The notes beneath the pieces are model-generated. The model was given only the letters and a program-made list of their open reading frames with translations. It did no database searches and was not told the DNA's origin. Position numbers and translations under genes: made by a program. Shown one piece after another: positions 46,669 through 58,489 of a DNA stretch of 64,000 nucleotides. Numbering within the stretch: position 1 is the stretch's first letter; the number at the start of each line of letters is the position of its first letter. The DNA is taken from assembly GCA_029964075.1 (NCBI GenBank), contig CM057149.1:8318465-8382464 (forward strand), in the 5' to 3' direction. The DNA comes from Patiria pectinifera (lineage: Eukaryota; Echinodermata; Asteroidea; Valvatida; Asterinidae).

Positions 46669-49514
46669 AAGCCAACAGTGTGGGGGTGCTGTTCCATTGT
46701 AATTACTGTTAGCCAGCATGCCTAACCACTGGACAACGGCGATGCTCGATCAACCCTTGCAATTCATAAATTATATACTATGGTGAGAGTATACGCGCGC
46801 GCGCGTAGGTAAAAGGTAACAGCTGGATTGTAGCAAGTTGCCTGAAAAATGGTTGCCCTGTACTAGTGTGTAAATAAAAAATTGGCTTCCTGGAACGCCC
46901 TCCCGTCTTATAAAAAATAGGGCATTTGTTAATTCCCCGAAACTGATGCTACACCATCTGGAAATAAAGACTATTCCATCATATTTGTTTCTTTTTTTTT
47001 CTGTAATTGACAATTTTCATAAGTGATAATTTTTTTTTTGCATTGTGTTTGAAATGTATAATTGGAGAAATTTAGAATGCGGAGAAATGCACACTGAGTA
47101 CTTCGGCCCAAGGCCGCGCAAAGACCAGTACGGAGCAACAGCCAATGATATAAAACATGACACGTTTTACCTCCATATCATTACGTCATGGAAAATTACC
47201 GAGAACGGGGCCGGGTCAACGGACACTGTACTGGCGCAGGCAGCTCACAATGTCTCCCCGCTGAGCACAACTTGATACTTTAATCTCCGAGTCTGCCGTC
47301 CAGCTTCAAGCCTCCAACGCCGTAACTTGTATATCATACCCTAGAGTCTTCATGGACGCAAAATCATCGAATTTCATGAATTTGGACGCTTGGAGTTTTG
47401 CAAATCGACCATAGAACCGGCCTCATGTACGGGGTCACTGCAAAGCTTCGACGCAGACATGTTGCGTCGTCGTCACCCATATTGAAAGACTGACTTGCTC
47501 TGGGCCTACAGAACTTGTCATAACTTTGGTTTGAACTGGTCTTCGCAAAGCATTCCTTTGAAAGCTCATTTTGTGCTGAACTGAACTGAATGGACACATG
47601 GAATTTTTGTGAACTCATAATTTTGTCGAATGATCTGAATGACGTTTTTGGAAAATACTGCTCAAGCTTTTGGAGTTAGTCGGGGTAAGTCCAACTTTAA
47701 TTAAGGAACTATCGAGGTGAGTGAAAATGCATCTTCTCCTCCCGTCACACAGAACTAAAAGAGGAAAAAGCGTCCCAATATTCCGCACTTTGAGCAATAT
47801 GGTATATGATATATCCGCCTGCATTTTAGACTTCATTTCAAAGAAAGGTGGAGTCAGAAAATATTCATTCTTTTCTTTGACTTTGATCCTTGAATCGCAT
47901 TTTAAGTAAAAAAATGTAATGTTATCTACAATAAGCATAATGTATTGCATTCTGTACATGACGTTGTATTTTGCATTGTTGAATATTGTGCGATACAATT
48001 CTGCAATTCTCTTTAATTAGCTAAAGAAAATTGGAATATCGACAAGCACGAAATAATCATGTGTGTTTGTTGCCAACGAAATCGCGTCCATTTTAGCCAA
48101 CATTGAGTTAGTCTTTTTCATTGCTGAATAGCCTATTGTATGTTGAAATTCCATTCCTGTAGGCGAAAACCCTTTTGATTCAGAGTTATTAGCATGTGAA
48201 TACCTGCCAATTTGTTTGTCAAAATCATACATGCACATGCCTTTTGGTGCATTGCGCATTTCATGCATTGTGTCATGCACTTATGTTGCGAGTTTGCACG
48301 TGGACCGCTCGTGGTCGGCGCAGTGTGGGCGTGGTAATAGATCATCCGGTGATTCTTATTGGTTGAAAAGTTGAAAGGCCGCGCGCACGGTATGCAGCCA
48401 GGTGCACCGTTTTTTGCTACACTTTCAAAGACATTCCAGCAAGGCAGGGGCTTACAGAAATTTACTCAAAAGTTGGAGTAAATATGTTAAGATTTTTGTT
48501 GGAGGGTTCCTTGGAATTTGGATTGCATTTTTGTTATGATTGTATTAAAATTACAGGTTTAAAACTTATCAGATACAGAACAAATAGTTTCGAAGTTCTA
48601 TGTAATTTGAAGATGAAATGAAAAACCTGAACACCATAAAGGAGTCAACAATGGAGCCAACGGATTTTATCATAAACCTGAATTTATTTAATGTAAGCAC
48701 ACTATTTTGAGTATTATAGGGCGGCATTCCAATGGACCAAAATATTTTTTTTGACAATGTATCCACGGATCTGAAATGAGTACAGAATTGCTCAAATAAT
48801 TAACCTTACACCATTAGCTTCAGGGTAACTTGTATATTATAAATACTACTATAAGTTCAAGATAACAGCAGAAGAAAAATTTGAGAGCTGAATTATTAAT
48901 ATGATTAAAATTGTACAAATAGAGATGTTATAACAAAGAGCCGACGAAATTATTTGAAACTCAAATGAATTGGAGAAGACCTGCTGTTGCGATCGAGACC
49001 AGAGAAATTCGACGTTTGGAAGAAGGCAAATAAGACAAAGTTATGATTGTATTAAATGAATGCTTACGGTTCAGGTTTAAGGCGTAGGATTAAGGCGGGG
49101 TAGGTTTGGGGTATAGGCACATGGCGAGCGTAGGCAACTGAGCACACCAGCAGCAGCGTAAGGGAGCTTGACCTGGCACAGCCATGGTGTAAAAATTAAC
49201 TTATAAATATATTTTAACAAAACAATTTAAAAATTACCTTTTCGGGACACATTAAAAATCGTCGGGCAAGTCGTAGCTTGATCCTTAAAAAAAAATTAAC
49301 GGTACTCAATTAAAAATCTGCATCGAGGTAGTGCACTGTAATGGAAAAAAAAAACAATGTTATCAATATTAGACAATTTCTTTTCAATATCAATTTTGGT
49401 TTTTGAGATAAGTAGACGTTACTGAGCTCTAAGCTTACATGGGTTGATGAGCATCCGTCATTTAAAAAAAATAGGAGGACATCGTTGGGGTGGTTTTCGC
49501 GATGTTATAATTGT

Positions 49515-50055
49515 ATGTATGATATTGTCTTCTCGGGAAAGTGTTCTTGGTGATATCTTGTAGGTGGAATGCCGTCTTCCCGAGAAAAAAAATATTTCCC
49601 GGGTTGATGATATCTTGTGAATAAGATATCGTCTTCCCGAGATAATGTCATCACGGGTAGGTGATATCTTGTTTGTAGGGTGAGATGTTGTCTTCTCGAG
49701 AAAAATCTCTGGTCGATGATATCTTGTAGGTGAAATATCCTCTTCCCTAGAAAGAAAACATTTCTCGGGTTGGAGATATCGTGTTAGTCAGATGTCATAT
49801 TCTCGAGTACAAAATGTATCTCCGGTGGATGATGTCTTGTAGGTTAGTTATCGTTTTTCCGAGAAAATATTTCATCACGGATTGGTGATATCTTTTAGGT
49901 GAGATGTCGTCTTCTCGAGGAAATAAAATATTTCTCGGGTTGACTATATATTTTGGGTGAGATGTTATCTTCTCGAGAAAATGAAATATTTCTCGGGTTG
50001 ATGGTATCTTGTAGGAAATCGTCTTCCTGAGGAGATTATTTACTAGTGGATGATA
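49515..50055. repeat. Tandem array 1: about 9 copies of a 55-65 bp unit
   Basis: Repeated phrase GATGATATCTTGTAGGTGAG, then ATGTCGTCTTCTCGAGAAAA, then ATATTTCTCGGGTT, with substitutions and small indels. Most units keep a TTCTCGAGAA or TTCCCGAGAA dyad. No coding frame. Confidence 0.85.
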
Positions 50056-50885
50056 TCTTATTTTTCATATTTTCCGATACCAAATCAGTTAATTATTTCA
50101 TTAAAACGGATGACGTTTACCTTCCGTGATAATTTTTTTTTTTATCAACTCATAGCTACTACGGAGCTCTTTAAAATATAATTATTGTAAAAAATGTCTT
50201 TTACTGAATCAAAGTCATTAAAACAGCTTTTCTTACTGGAAAATAAAATGAAAATCTTAAGTTCAGAAAAACTCGATGAGGTTTCCTGTTTTTAGGGATA
50301 CCAACGAATAAAAATGAAGGCAAAGCTATATGTAGCCAAATAAAATATAAAAATTAAAGTGCATAAGCACTTTAATTTTAACAAATGTTAATAAAATAAT
50401 AATACATCAATAAATAAAATTAGGAAGCTTTAGCGTGCTGCAAAAGCGAGCAAATAGCAGCTTGCAAGACAATTAGGAACTTTGGGAATCGGGGAGGGAA
50501 CGAACGTATTTAATTTATACCAACGTAATCCTGACAATGCCTTTGTGCATTGGCAATAATAACGCCAGTTGAAGTATGAAGAAAATTAAGTTTTAACGTT
50601 TGGGATTTTATTTGAATAACAAACTGAAGAATCAGCGATGAAGACGGACCCTTGGAGATGTTATCATATCAACAGAAATCAATGTTAATGGCCTTGCCTG
50701 CGGCCGCATCACAACCGTATTAAGATGGCTGATTATTTTTGTGTAAAGCCGAAAGACTTACCTTGAAGAAATAATGGTGTAAAGATGTTCATTATGCATT
50801 CATTTTCAAACCTTTGCGAAATAAGTCTGAAAACTCAATGTCCATTGGAATACCGCCCTCTAGAGGTTAAAATATATGATTGAGA
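50056..50885. other. Spacer between arrays; no gene seen
   Basis: AT-rich with only short chance ORFs. A small dyad AAAGTGCATAAGCACTTT lies at about 50358-50375. Confidence 0.4.
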
Positions 50886-51455
50886 AAGACGACACCCTTC
50901 ATGAGTGCTACTTTTGAGAAATACAACACCCTTAATGTTACCATTGATAAGGACGACACCCTTGATGGGTGCTACTAACACCCTTGATGGGTGCTATGCT
51001 ACTATTGAGGACGACACCCTTGATGGGTGCTATTATTGAGAAGGACGAAACCCTTGATGGGTGTTGCTATTGAGAAGAACGACATCCTTGATGGGTGCTA
51101 CACCATGTACTGTATCGATTAACACGACACACTTGATGGGCAACACCCTTACTAGTGAGAAGAACGGCACCCTTGATGGGTGCTACACGACACCCTTGAT
51201 GGGTGGTACTAAGGCAACACCCTTGATGGGTGCTACGAACGACACCCTTGATGGGTGCTACTACTCGACATCATTGATGGGTGCTACTTTTGATTAACAC
51301 AACACCCTTGATGGGTGATCTAGAAAGACCTCACCCCTGATGGGTGCTTCTATTGAGAAATACGACACCCTTGATGGGTGCTTCTATTGATAAAGACGAT
51401 ACTCTTAATGGATACTTCTATTGAGAAACATAACATCTTGATGGGTGCTAAATTG
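50886..51455. repeat. Tandem array 2: about 18 copies of a CACCCTTGATGGGTG hairpin unit
   Basis: Unit about 24-36 bp, consensus ACGACACCCTTGATGGGTGC then TACTATTGAGAAGG. Each unit contains a 5-bp stem (CACCC/GGGTG) with loop TTGAT. Spacing varies because the segment after the hairpin is often shortened. One frame gives a 78-codon ORF with LMGAT/LDGCY repeats; I regard it as a by-product. Confidence 0.9.
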
Positions 51456-51899
51456 TGAACAAATTAATTCAGTATAGAATTATCAATGTATAAAGTTGTA
51501 AAACCTGTAAGAGATTATGTTTTGTAGAAAGAGAAGATAAAGAGAGTTAAAAATAATAATTATATTTTCCAAGGAACCGCTCCGCACGACTAATTGTTCA
51601 TCAGACACAATCTTACCAAGCACCAGATGGGAAAGGAATACAAATCCCGCCGCTTACATGTGCAAATAAATGTGAAACAATTTGTTTCGTAATGCCAACG
51701 CTTTTGGGTGTCAGTAATGTACGATTCCGAAAATAATCACGTATTCGAAATGAGCACTAGTGCGCTCTCGGTTCGATTGAAAACGTCTTTCAAAAAAATA
51801 ACGTGTAAAATTAAAAGGCAAAAATCTTCAAAGGAAAAATAAATCAATGAGGAGAAATTCTAAGAGCGTAAAAGTGAAATCGAAAAAAAACCACCCTAA
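51456..51899. other. Spacer between arrays; no gene seen
   Basis: AT-rich, unrecognised. Confidence 0.4.
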
Positions 51900-52440
51900 A
51901 TGTCAATCATTTTGTTCGATAAAATAGACAATGAATATCGACCTGCGGGTATATTAAAACAGCAAATGTATCGTTCGTTAACTATTACGAGTGAGTTCGT
52001 GTTGAGTTTGAGCGCGAACAAAGTTAGCGTCAATCATTACATTTTGTCAATCATTTGTTCGATTTGGAATTGGAAGAAATAAGACATGGACCTGCGGGTA
52101 TGGGTTGAAACAACAAATATATCGTTCGTTCACGATTAACGAGTTCGCGTTGAGTTCGAGTGCGAACAAAGTTAGCGACAATCATTGGATCTTGTCAAGC
52201 ATTTGTCAATCATTTGACCGATTAGTGTATAGGAAGAAAATAAGACATGGACCTGCGGGTATGAATTGAAACAACAAATATATCTTTCATGCACGATTTA
52301 CGAGTTCGGAAGAAAATAAGACGGTATATCGACCTGCAGGTATATTAAAACAACAAACGTATCGTTCGTTGATTACGAGCGTGTTGAATTTCAAGTGCGA
52401 ACCAAGTTCGTGTTCGAGTTCGAGTGCGAACAAAGTTAAA
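51900..52440. repeat. Tandem array 3: about 3.5 copies of a 150-160 bp unit
   Basis: CGACCTGCGGGTATATTAAA-type words at 51938, 52088, 52249 and 52330, each followed by ACAACAAA-TATCGTTCGTT and GAGTTCG-GTTGAG-TTCGAG-GCGAACAAAGTTA. The last unit is shortened. No conserved frame. Confidence 0.8.
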
Positions 52441-52502
52441 AGAGTACAAGTAACGTACAAGAACGAAATATGTACACGACTACTAGTGTCAAAATCAGGA
52501 TG

Positions 52503-53306
52503 GGGCCATGTGTAGTAAATCGTTCTGCTTCTCTTCCAATTTGCACCATCTGTACATTTTTGTTTAATCATGTCTACTGCTTGACATTTAAAGACAATGA
52601 TTGTGAGCTGTAGTAGGGTCAATGTTTGTACGAAATATTTTTTTCCGTCTGTAACAATTCGTATTAAATAGGGCCATGTGTACTAATCAAACTTTTTGAA
52701 ATTCTAGTCGCGTTTATCATGCATTTTCTTGTCGTTCCATATTGATTGTCATTGTGAAAAAAAATCCTAGGGCCATGTGTACAAAACTGTCATCGCCGTT
52801 TTGAAGATGTTTCTGCCAAACCCAATTTTTCTTGCGTTATCTTCTGTACTTATGTGACAGATTATTTACAGGATTCCAGGGCCATGTGAACATGTCTTAC
52901 TTTGTCTTTGTAAAACAAAAAAATCTTTCCAATTTATTTTGCAAAATTATTTAGGGCCATGTGAAGTAGTGTAGAGATCTCCTATTCCTCCGTTCTGTAG
53001 AAATTTCTGTAATTTTCTTGAAAGCTGCTTGTGCATTCATCCCGTCTTGAGTGCGAATCATCGTGTAATATACTCTAGGGTCATGTTTTAAGTATCCATA
53101 GCTATTTTGAAGCTTAAAAAAGCTCAAATGTTGGATCTAAGTTTTAATGTATACTCTGTATTCCTCACCTGTTGTAACTTCACCGTGGTTAATGGAGTGA
53201 AATACTCTATAGGGCCATGTTTAAGAATCTACTTTATTTGTCCATGTGACAAAATTTTCTTGGAGATCCATTGTTTCAAAAAGCTCTACCAGAATAGGGC
53301 CATGTG
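52503..53306. repeat. Array 4: eight or nine GGGCCATGTG words with unlike spacers
   Basis: TA-GGGCCATGTG(TA) occurs at 52503, 52671, 52770, 52879, 52954, 53078 (GGGTCATGTT), 53212 (GGGCCATGTT) and 53297, with a weaker GGGTCAATGT at 52616. All are in the same orientation, usually preceded by TA or CA. Spacers of 75-168 bp look unrelated apart from a TTTTCTTG word in several. No ORF spans them. Function unknown. Confidence 0.75.
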
Positions 53307-53559
53307 CAGATGTTATAAATTCATTGAAACATCTAGCGGACCGGGAATTTCCCCGTGTTGTTTTCCCAAATGAGTTTTCGCGGGGTTTTTGCCCATCCCG
53401 TAATCAGCAATTCGTGCCTTATACTTGAATGTTTAACATGCAATTTTTTTTACAAGCTTTATTCGAGTAAAAAAAAAAGATACAGAAGTCGTGTTTGTAA
53501 GTATTTGTCTGTTTCACATGCGCACTTTTGCTTTTAATTTTAGTTTAAGTAAGTTATTT
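53307..53559. other. No gene seen
   Basis: Short AT-rich spacer. Confidence 0.4.
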
Positions 53560-54472
53560 AAAAAATTGAATGCAGTGCTCCCAATGGAAACCTGCTTCAA
53601 ACTGTTTTGGCGTACCATTCATTGTAAAGAAATGTAAGAAATAAATCAATAAATAGATATACAGAGGATCAGAAAGGAAACCATCAGATTTTTTTCAATT
53701 TATAGGTATGGGTTGTTATTAAAATTTCGCAAATGGGGGCGGGGGGAAATGTGATAAATCATTTTTCGCCCGGTCCAAGTCCATTTTATAGTAGCTTTCA
53801 AATTATCAAATCATTCCTCGTATGTACATTTGTACACTCAACATTTTATTTTCTTCTCTTCATAATGCCATGATTTTATATCATGAATATTTGAAGAGTT
53901 TATTTTCAAAACGTGACATGTCCATTTGATAAAAGTGAAAAATTGAACGGTTATGAAACTTTAACCCGAAACCTGCTGAATCCAACAGGATTCAGCTATG
54001 CCGTTTAGTCGTTGGAGCCTGTTGGATTGAGCAGTAAACCCCTGGTACAAAATAATGTACATATTTCCTATGTTTCTGATTGCAATATGTTGTACTCGGG
54101 AGGCAACTGAAACATTCAAAGTCGGCTTCTGTTGGGTACTGGTAAATAACGCCAAGTTGGACTCTGCATGGATCTACATTAGAAACACACTAAAAGTTGG
54201 TCCGGTTGACTTATTCTTTATGATGGGACTTGGTTTTGCCGAAGTCAATTGAGCGTGATCGGCTGACTGACAAGGTTTACACACAAAACCACGAGCCAAT
54301 GAGGTTTTGTATAGAAAGCTGGCCAAACCACTTGTTTGCGAGAGTGTGCCGGTAATGAAAATCACCATATTGATAAAAAGATATTAAAAGGGCAAACAGA
54401 TACTTGAATCATACGCTTACAAAACAAAACTAGCCGAAAAGAAACTAACAATTGATTTCAAATGTCCCGCGC
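53560..54472. repeat. 0.9 kb direct repeat, copy 1
   Basis: Collinear with 63096-64000, about 93-95% identical by eye (shared AATAAATAGATA, CAGGATTCAGCTATGCCGTT, CCTGGTACAAAATAATGTAC, GGTTTACACACAAAACCACG). The frames of overlapping ORFs are not preserved between copies, so non-coding. The two copies flank the FReD3 region 9.5 kb apart. Confidence 0.85.
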
Positions 54473-57313
54473 TGCAAATTTGTCAACTATTTCCCACCAT
54501 GCACTGGGAAAATGAACTCTTCGCTGCAAACTCTTGGTGGCGCACTGCATAGTGACAATACACTCTCCAGTTTTGATTCAATGACAACAATACAGCAAAG
54601 TACCATATTTTTCCCCCTTCATTTCAAACGAAATACAGCAACTACAACAACCCAACGTTTAGAAACATGCTAAGTGAACAATATCTAACAATACAATCAA
54701 GTTATCAAAAAGAGGAATAAATTCTGTTCTGTAGAAATAACGCAAATGTAGGCGCCGACATCATACTGTGCAATATTCTATTTTATGCAGTACAAATATG
54801 AAAAAAAATGACTTCAGACTAACTTAAATGCCGAGTAAGAGTCAATGAAACCCTGTTTAGATCTACCATTTTCAAATGCACGCAGATTTCCGAATTAAGA
54901 TCAAACCAGGGTAAAATTTGTTACCCTTTTTCCTGACATTACTTCTCTTGACTTGTTCTCCGTCTGTCACTATCTAGGAGTTTCCTTCCACAACTACCCT
55001 CCTAAGGACAGACAGAGCACAACATGTTCTTCTCAGAACCACACAACCACACTTCTTACAAGAAGAGATTCTTTCCAAATGGTGTTACCTGCAAACTTTT
55101 TAATTTATGCAGATTTTATCCTGTGTAAAAACAATACACAATGTCACAATTGTAACAAACTTTGACTATTGAACTTATAGGCTCAGTCTCCATGCACCGT
55201 TTTCAGCGCCAAAAAAAAAAAATCTCTAAAAAGTCTCAGTTCGCGCCAGCATGCCAACGACAAGCATTACGCGTTCGTTAAAAAACAGAAGTGCTTATGT
55301 TGTGGATTTTTTATCAGCCTTAATGGTACATTGATGAAACATTGATGGAAAAATGGTCGATTAGCTGGTTGTAATATTCCCGAGGTTACTGAATTATTAA
55401 TGGAAGTATAGAGACACGAGGATTTTGTAACGGAAAGGTTTTACCAATGAAGCGTTTCCGAGACACTAATGGTTCCACATTGGTTTATCAATGAATAATT
55501 GATTGGTTGCTTTTAATTGAAGTCTCAAGAACCGCGTGACAATTTAGGAAGGTCGGCTCGGGAATTCATCCACATCATGGCGCCACGACAGTCCAGGTTT
55601 CGGTCCAGCAGCACCGCCAGCCTTGGCCATGATGCAACGATGAGGAGCCTGCAGATCAGTTGAAGACGTCGAGGAGATGCTGGCCCAACGATGGGCTATT
55701 TTAACCCCCTCAAAATTTGGGGAGACAATTTTGTTTCATTACAGTAATATTTAGTGAGTGGCCCTACTGAAAATGAGGCAACACCATCAGTGTCCTCCAA
55801 TGTAAATACTCACAAAATCGCAAAAACGTGGTGTGTATAAAAAAAACACAGTGTTGTGCTAAAACTTTAACTGTGCTTCAATAGTAAGGCTGTGTTTGGT
55901 CATTTTAGTGAAGTTTTAAATGGAAAGTTTGTTGGATGTTATTGAATTTAACATCTTCCAGATACTCGGTTTTTTTTTAATCGCCATTGGTCATCCTTTG
56001 CTTGTCGGATATTCTTTTGTGAATCTGAATGATCCGGGCAGGATAAAATACTTCCCCCCTCCTACAAAATTTTTGAAACATTTTTCACAGCGGAAAAAAA
56101 ATGGGAAACTATTTTGGAAATAGAAATAGAAATAGCCGTTAAACTACTTATGAATATATCTAACGGATACTTGTTTTAACACAATTGTTAACCCTTCAAC
56201 AATCATATTAAACCCTAAAATCAGAAACTTTAGTCGAGGATGTGTCTGCAGACTAAGTTGTCTTGATCTCATGTAATATCAATTTGGTTAAAAATATATC
56301 AAGTCAGTTAAAATAAAGCAACGTACAACTGAGTCTGTGGTCATGTAATTACAAGTAAAAACTCGCCACATATGTTTCACCTGTGTTTTTGAAATTGCCA
56401 TGCTCTTCTGTACATATTGGAATCGTGCCAACGTATGTTAAGCCTGTAATGGCTAAGCATTGTTCCGACTTGGGCATCAGTAATGGGGTTTTAGGACATT
56501 TTTTTAAAGAGCAAAGCATCATAATTTTCCCATGGGAAAAAGGGAAAACAAGTTTCTTTGTGTGTGTTTTAATGGCAACCATACTAAGGTTTTTGAGTAA
56601 AAGAAAATAGTTGTCAGCTAAAATGTCAGGATTGATAATTTTTCATGACTGTCAAGTCGTTCGGACTATGTTAATAATGATAAATAATGAGTTCGGACTA
56701 TTTTAACAGAAAACTTTGTTTTTGTGCCGATTTGGTTTTTTACGTTTTCTTGCGATAACAACAACATTTCAACAATCACGGTTGACGTTAACGGTCATTT
56801 TAAATTGAATGAACTTATTTGTCGAAAGAAGGTGGACCAATGAAATCGAATGACACACCTTGGCGATAAAATGCTGATATAAGGCAGCATTTAATGTCAA
56901 ATGATATTGAAGTGGTCGGGTATTAAATTAAACGACGTTTAATTGAAATTGACCGAAAAAAAACCATTATAAATTATTTAGTCCAAAATGCGAGTCCAAA
57001 AGCAAGCCTAGGTATCTTAGACATTTGGGGAATTATGTAACATTTAACTTAAGACACTGCTGATGGTCAGATGCATTTTCAAAGTGGGGACAAAAGAGCT
57101 TTCTTTCATTTTCCGAGAAGAGATGTACATCACTGCATGTGCACGTGCACTTTCATTTAAAACCCCTTTGTGAGTAGATAAACAGTTCGTCGGTGCAAAG
57201 AAATCACAAGTGATCCCAATTTATTAAAGGCGAGAAATATTACTAGATGACCATGATCGTGCAGTCATTCATGACGTACATGCACCACCATAAAAGAACT
57301 ACGGAATCTTAGG
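54473..57313. other. Gene-poor stretch left of FReD3
   Basis: A GC-rich island at about 55550-55700 stands out (GGCGCCACGACAGTCCAGG...GCTGGCCCAACGATGGGC). It has short open frames but no recognisable protein. 54490-54560 is related, inverted, to 45115-45175. The rest is AT-rich and unrecognised. Confidence 0.4.
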
Positions 57314-58351
57314 TCATGGTTGAATTTCTCGCATTTTCATGCTACATGCTTTAAGAGAATAACGCGGTCTCCATGCCCGCCATTGCACGCCCCTGTCACT
57401 ACCTACATTCTCATCTGCATAATATAAACCGTTCAAGTGGCAGCGATAACATGCATAAAACCACCAGCCTCCTGAGTTGCTTTGGGCACAGTTAAAATTT
57501 GTGGCATCATTGTCACGATCCTTTGTTGTGAAGGAACGTCCTCTGTGATACCCAAGAGAGTCACCGGCAGTGCTGTTCGCATCGTATTGGCCAATATTCA
57601 GTTTGTACTCACCCGGAGATATTTTGAAATCCGAGTATTTTGCCCATCTCGTGTTGCCCTCCCAGTCCTCTAAATCAACTCGTAGCTCCCATGTTCCTTG
57701 TGAATCATCAGACGTCAGAGTCACCAACTTGTCATTGCCTAACCAGAACTCACCAGGCAGATCGCCAAAACCAGACTGGTACTCGGCCCAGTTACGGTAG
57801 AAGTCCACGCTGCCATCTTGTCGCCTCTGAAACACGATCCATCCCCCACCGTCAGTTTCCATGTCACAGTAGACACGAAGACTGCCATCACCGAATCCCT
57901 CTGGGTAAATTGTGTAGATACCGCTTGAACAATAACCGGCATCTAAGAGCATCTTGCAACTTCTGTAGCGATTCATGGGGATATCATTTAGTGAGTAGAA
58001 AGGTGTGTCCTCATCTGCATCAAAGTACACGCTCCCTTGAGTTGCATTGAAGTCTTTGGGATGCTCTCGTCTTGTGGCGAGGTTCAACTCGCACAGTTTA
58101 CTGCAGTCGTTAAAGTTGAACGACTTGCAACGTTTATCCATGGTGCATTCCCGTCCGCAGATGACACGAGATCGCATTGTTTTTGCTGCAAACGCAAACT
58201 CTCTTAGGGCGCGATTTTCAGCGGCATATAACACATGTTTCCCTGTACATGTATAAGAAGAAGTTTCAAATCCAGAGACAGACAAGGTACCTCGCAGGAA
58301 TATGATGGATATTATGTGAACTAGTTCAAAACTAATAATCTGTCTCGCCAT
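57314..58351 (-). CDS. FReD3: secreted PAN/apple-like plus fibrinogen C-terminal domain protein
   Basis: Single-exon paralogue. The ORF opens at 58363, but the ATG at 58351 (GAAACAATGGCGAGA) aligns with the starts of FReD1 and FReD2, giving about 345 residues. Signal peptide, PAN-like module (CGRECTMDKRCKSFNFNDC), then a fibrinogen domain with GGWIVFQRRQDGSVDFYRNW and KDRDND. Unlike the sister genes, the loop before the calcium site is short (DSLGYHRGRSF), the usual family length. It has extra cysteines (C39 and C308 in the long-ORF numbering; NCAQ, FYACYRC) and ends in IQP, two residues later than the others. The C-terminal ligand-facing part (GGWWFYACYRCHLNGLYYAD) is the most diverged. Its 3' flank is not homologous to units A and C. 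Confidence 0.92.
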   Translation of the reverse strand: MARQIISFELVHIISIIFLRGTLSVSGFETSSYTCTGKHVLYAAENRALREFAFAAKTMRSRVICGRECTMDKRCKSFNFNDCSKLCELNLATRREHPKDFNATQGSVYFDADEDTPFYSLNDIPMNRYRSCKMLLDAGYCSSGIYTIYPEGFGDGSLRVYCDMETDGGGWIVFQRRQDGSVDFYRNWAEYQSGFGDLPGEFWLGNDKLVTLTSDDSQGTWELRVDLEDWEGNTRWAKYSDFKISPGEYKLNIGQYDANSTAGDSLGYHRGRSFTTKDRDNDATNFNCAQSNSGGWWFYACYRCHLNGLYYADENVGSDRGVQWRAWRPRYSLKACSMKMREIQP

Positions 58352-58489
58352 TGTTTCCATCATGACGAAGGATTTAACGTCGATATGTATGTCAGCTCGT
58401 TTAAATCACTGGGAACAAATTCAAGCGATTTGTTGCGTTTGATGGTTGTGTGACCAAAACTACAAGCCATATACTGCAAAGCTGTCTTA

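Larger units (their letters stand above)
45776..49499. other. Gene-poor stretch
   Basis: Holds a 20-bp tandem duplicate (CGCTTTCCTATGGAGCATG, about 46190-46228), an inverted repeat at 46623-46668, a possible tRNA-type B-box at 46440-46470 and a CG run at 46791. A 127-codon minus-strand ORF at 47615-47998 has no recognisable domain. No gene is called. Confidence 0.4.

Noticed and set aside
47615..47998. 127-codon minus-strand ORF
   Set aside because: No recognisable family; length is expected by chance in AT-rich DNA of this size.
51061..51297. Repeat-protein ORF with LDGCY/LMGAT units
   Set aside because: Follows the CACCC minisatellite; the unit length varies and breaks the frame outside this short stretch.
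52503..53306. CRISPR array
   Set aside because: Repeats are only 10-12 bases, spacers vary from 75 to 168 bases, the host is a eukaryote and there are no cas genes.
58352..58363. Upstream ATG of FReD3
   Set aside because: FReD1 and FReD2 start at the position of the internal ATG, which has the conserved GAAACAATGG context.
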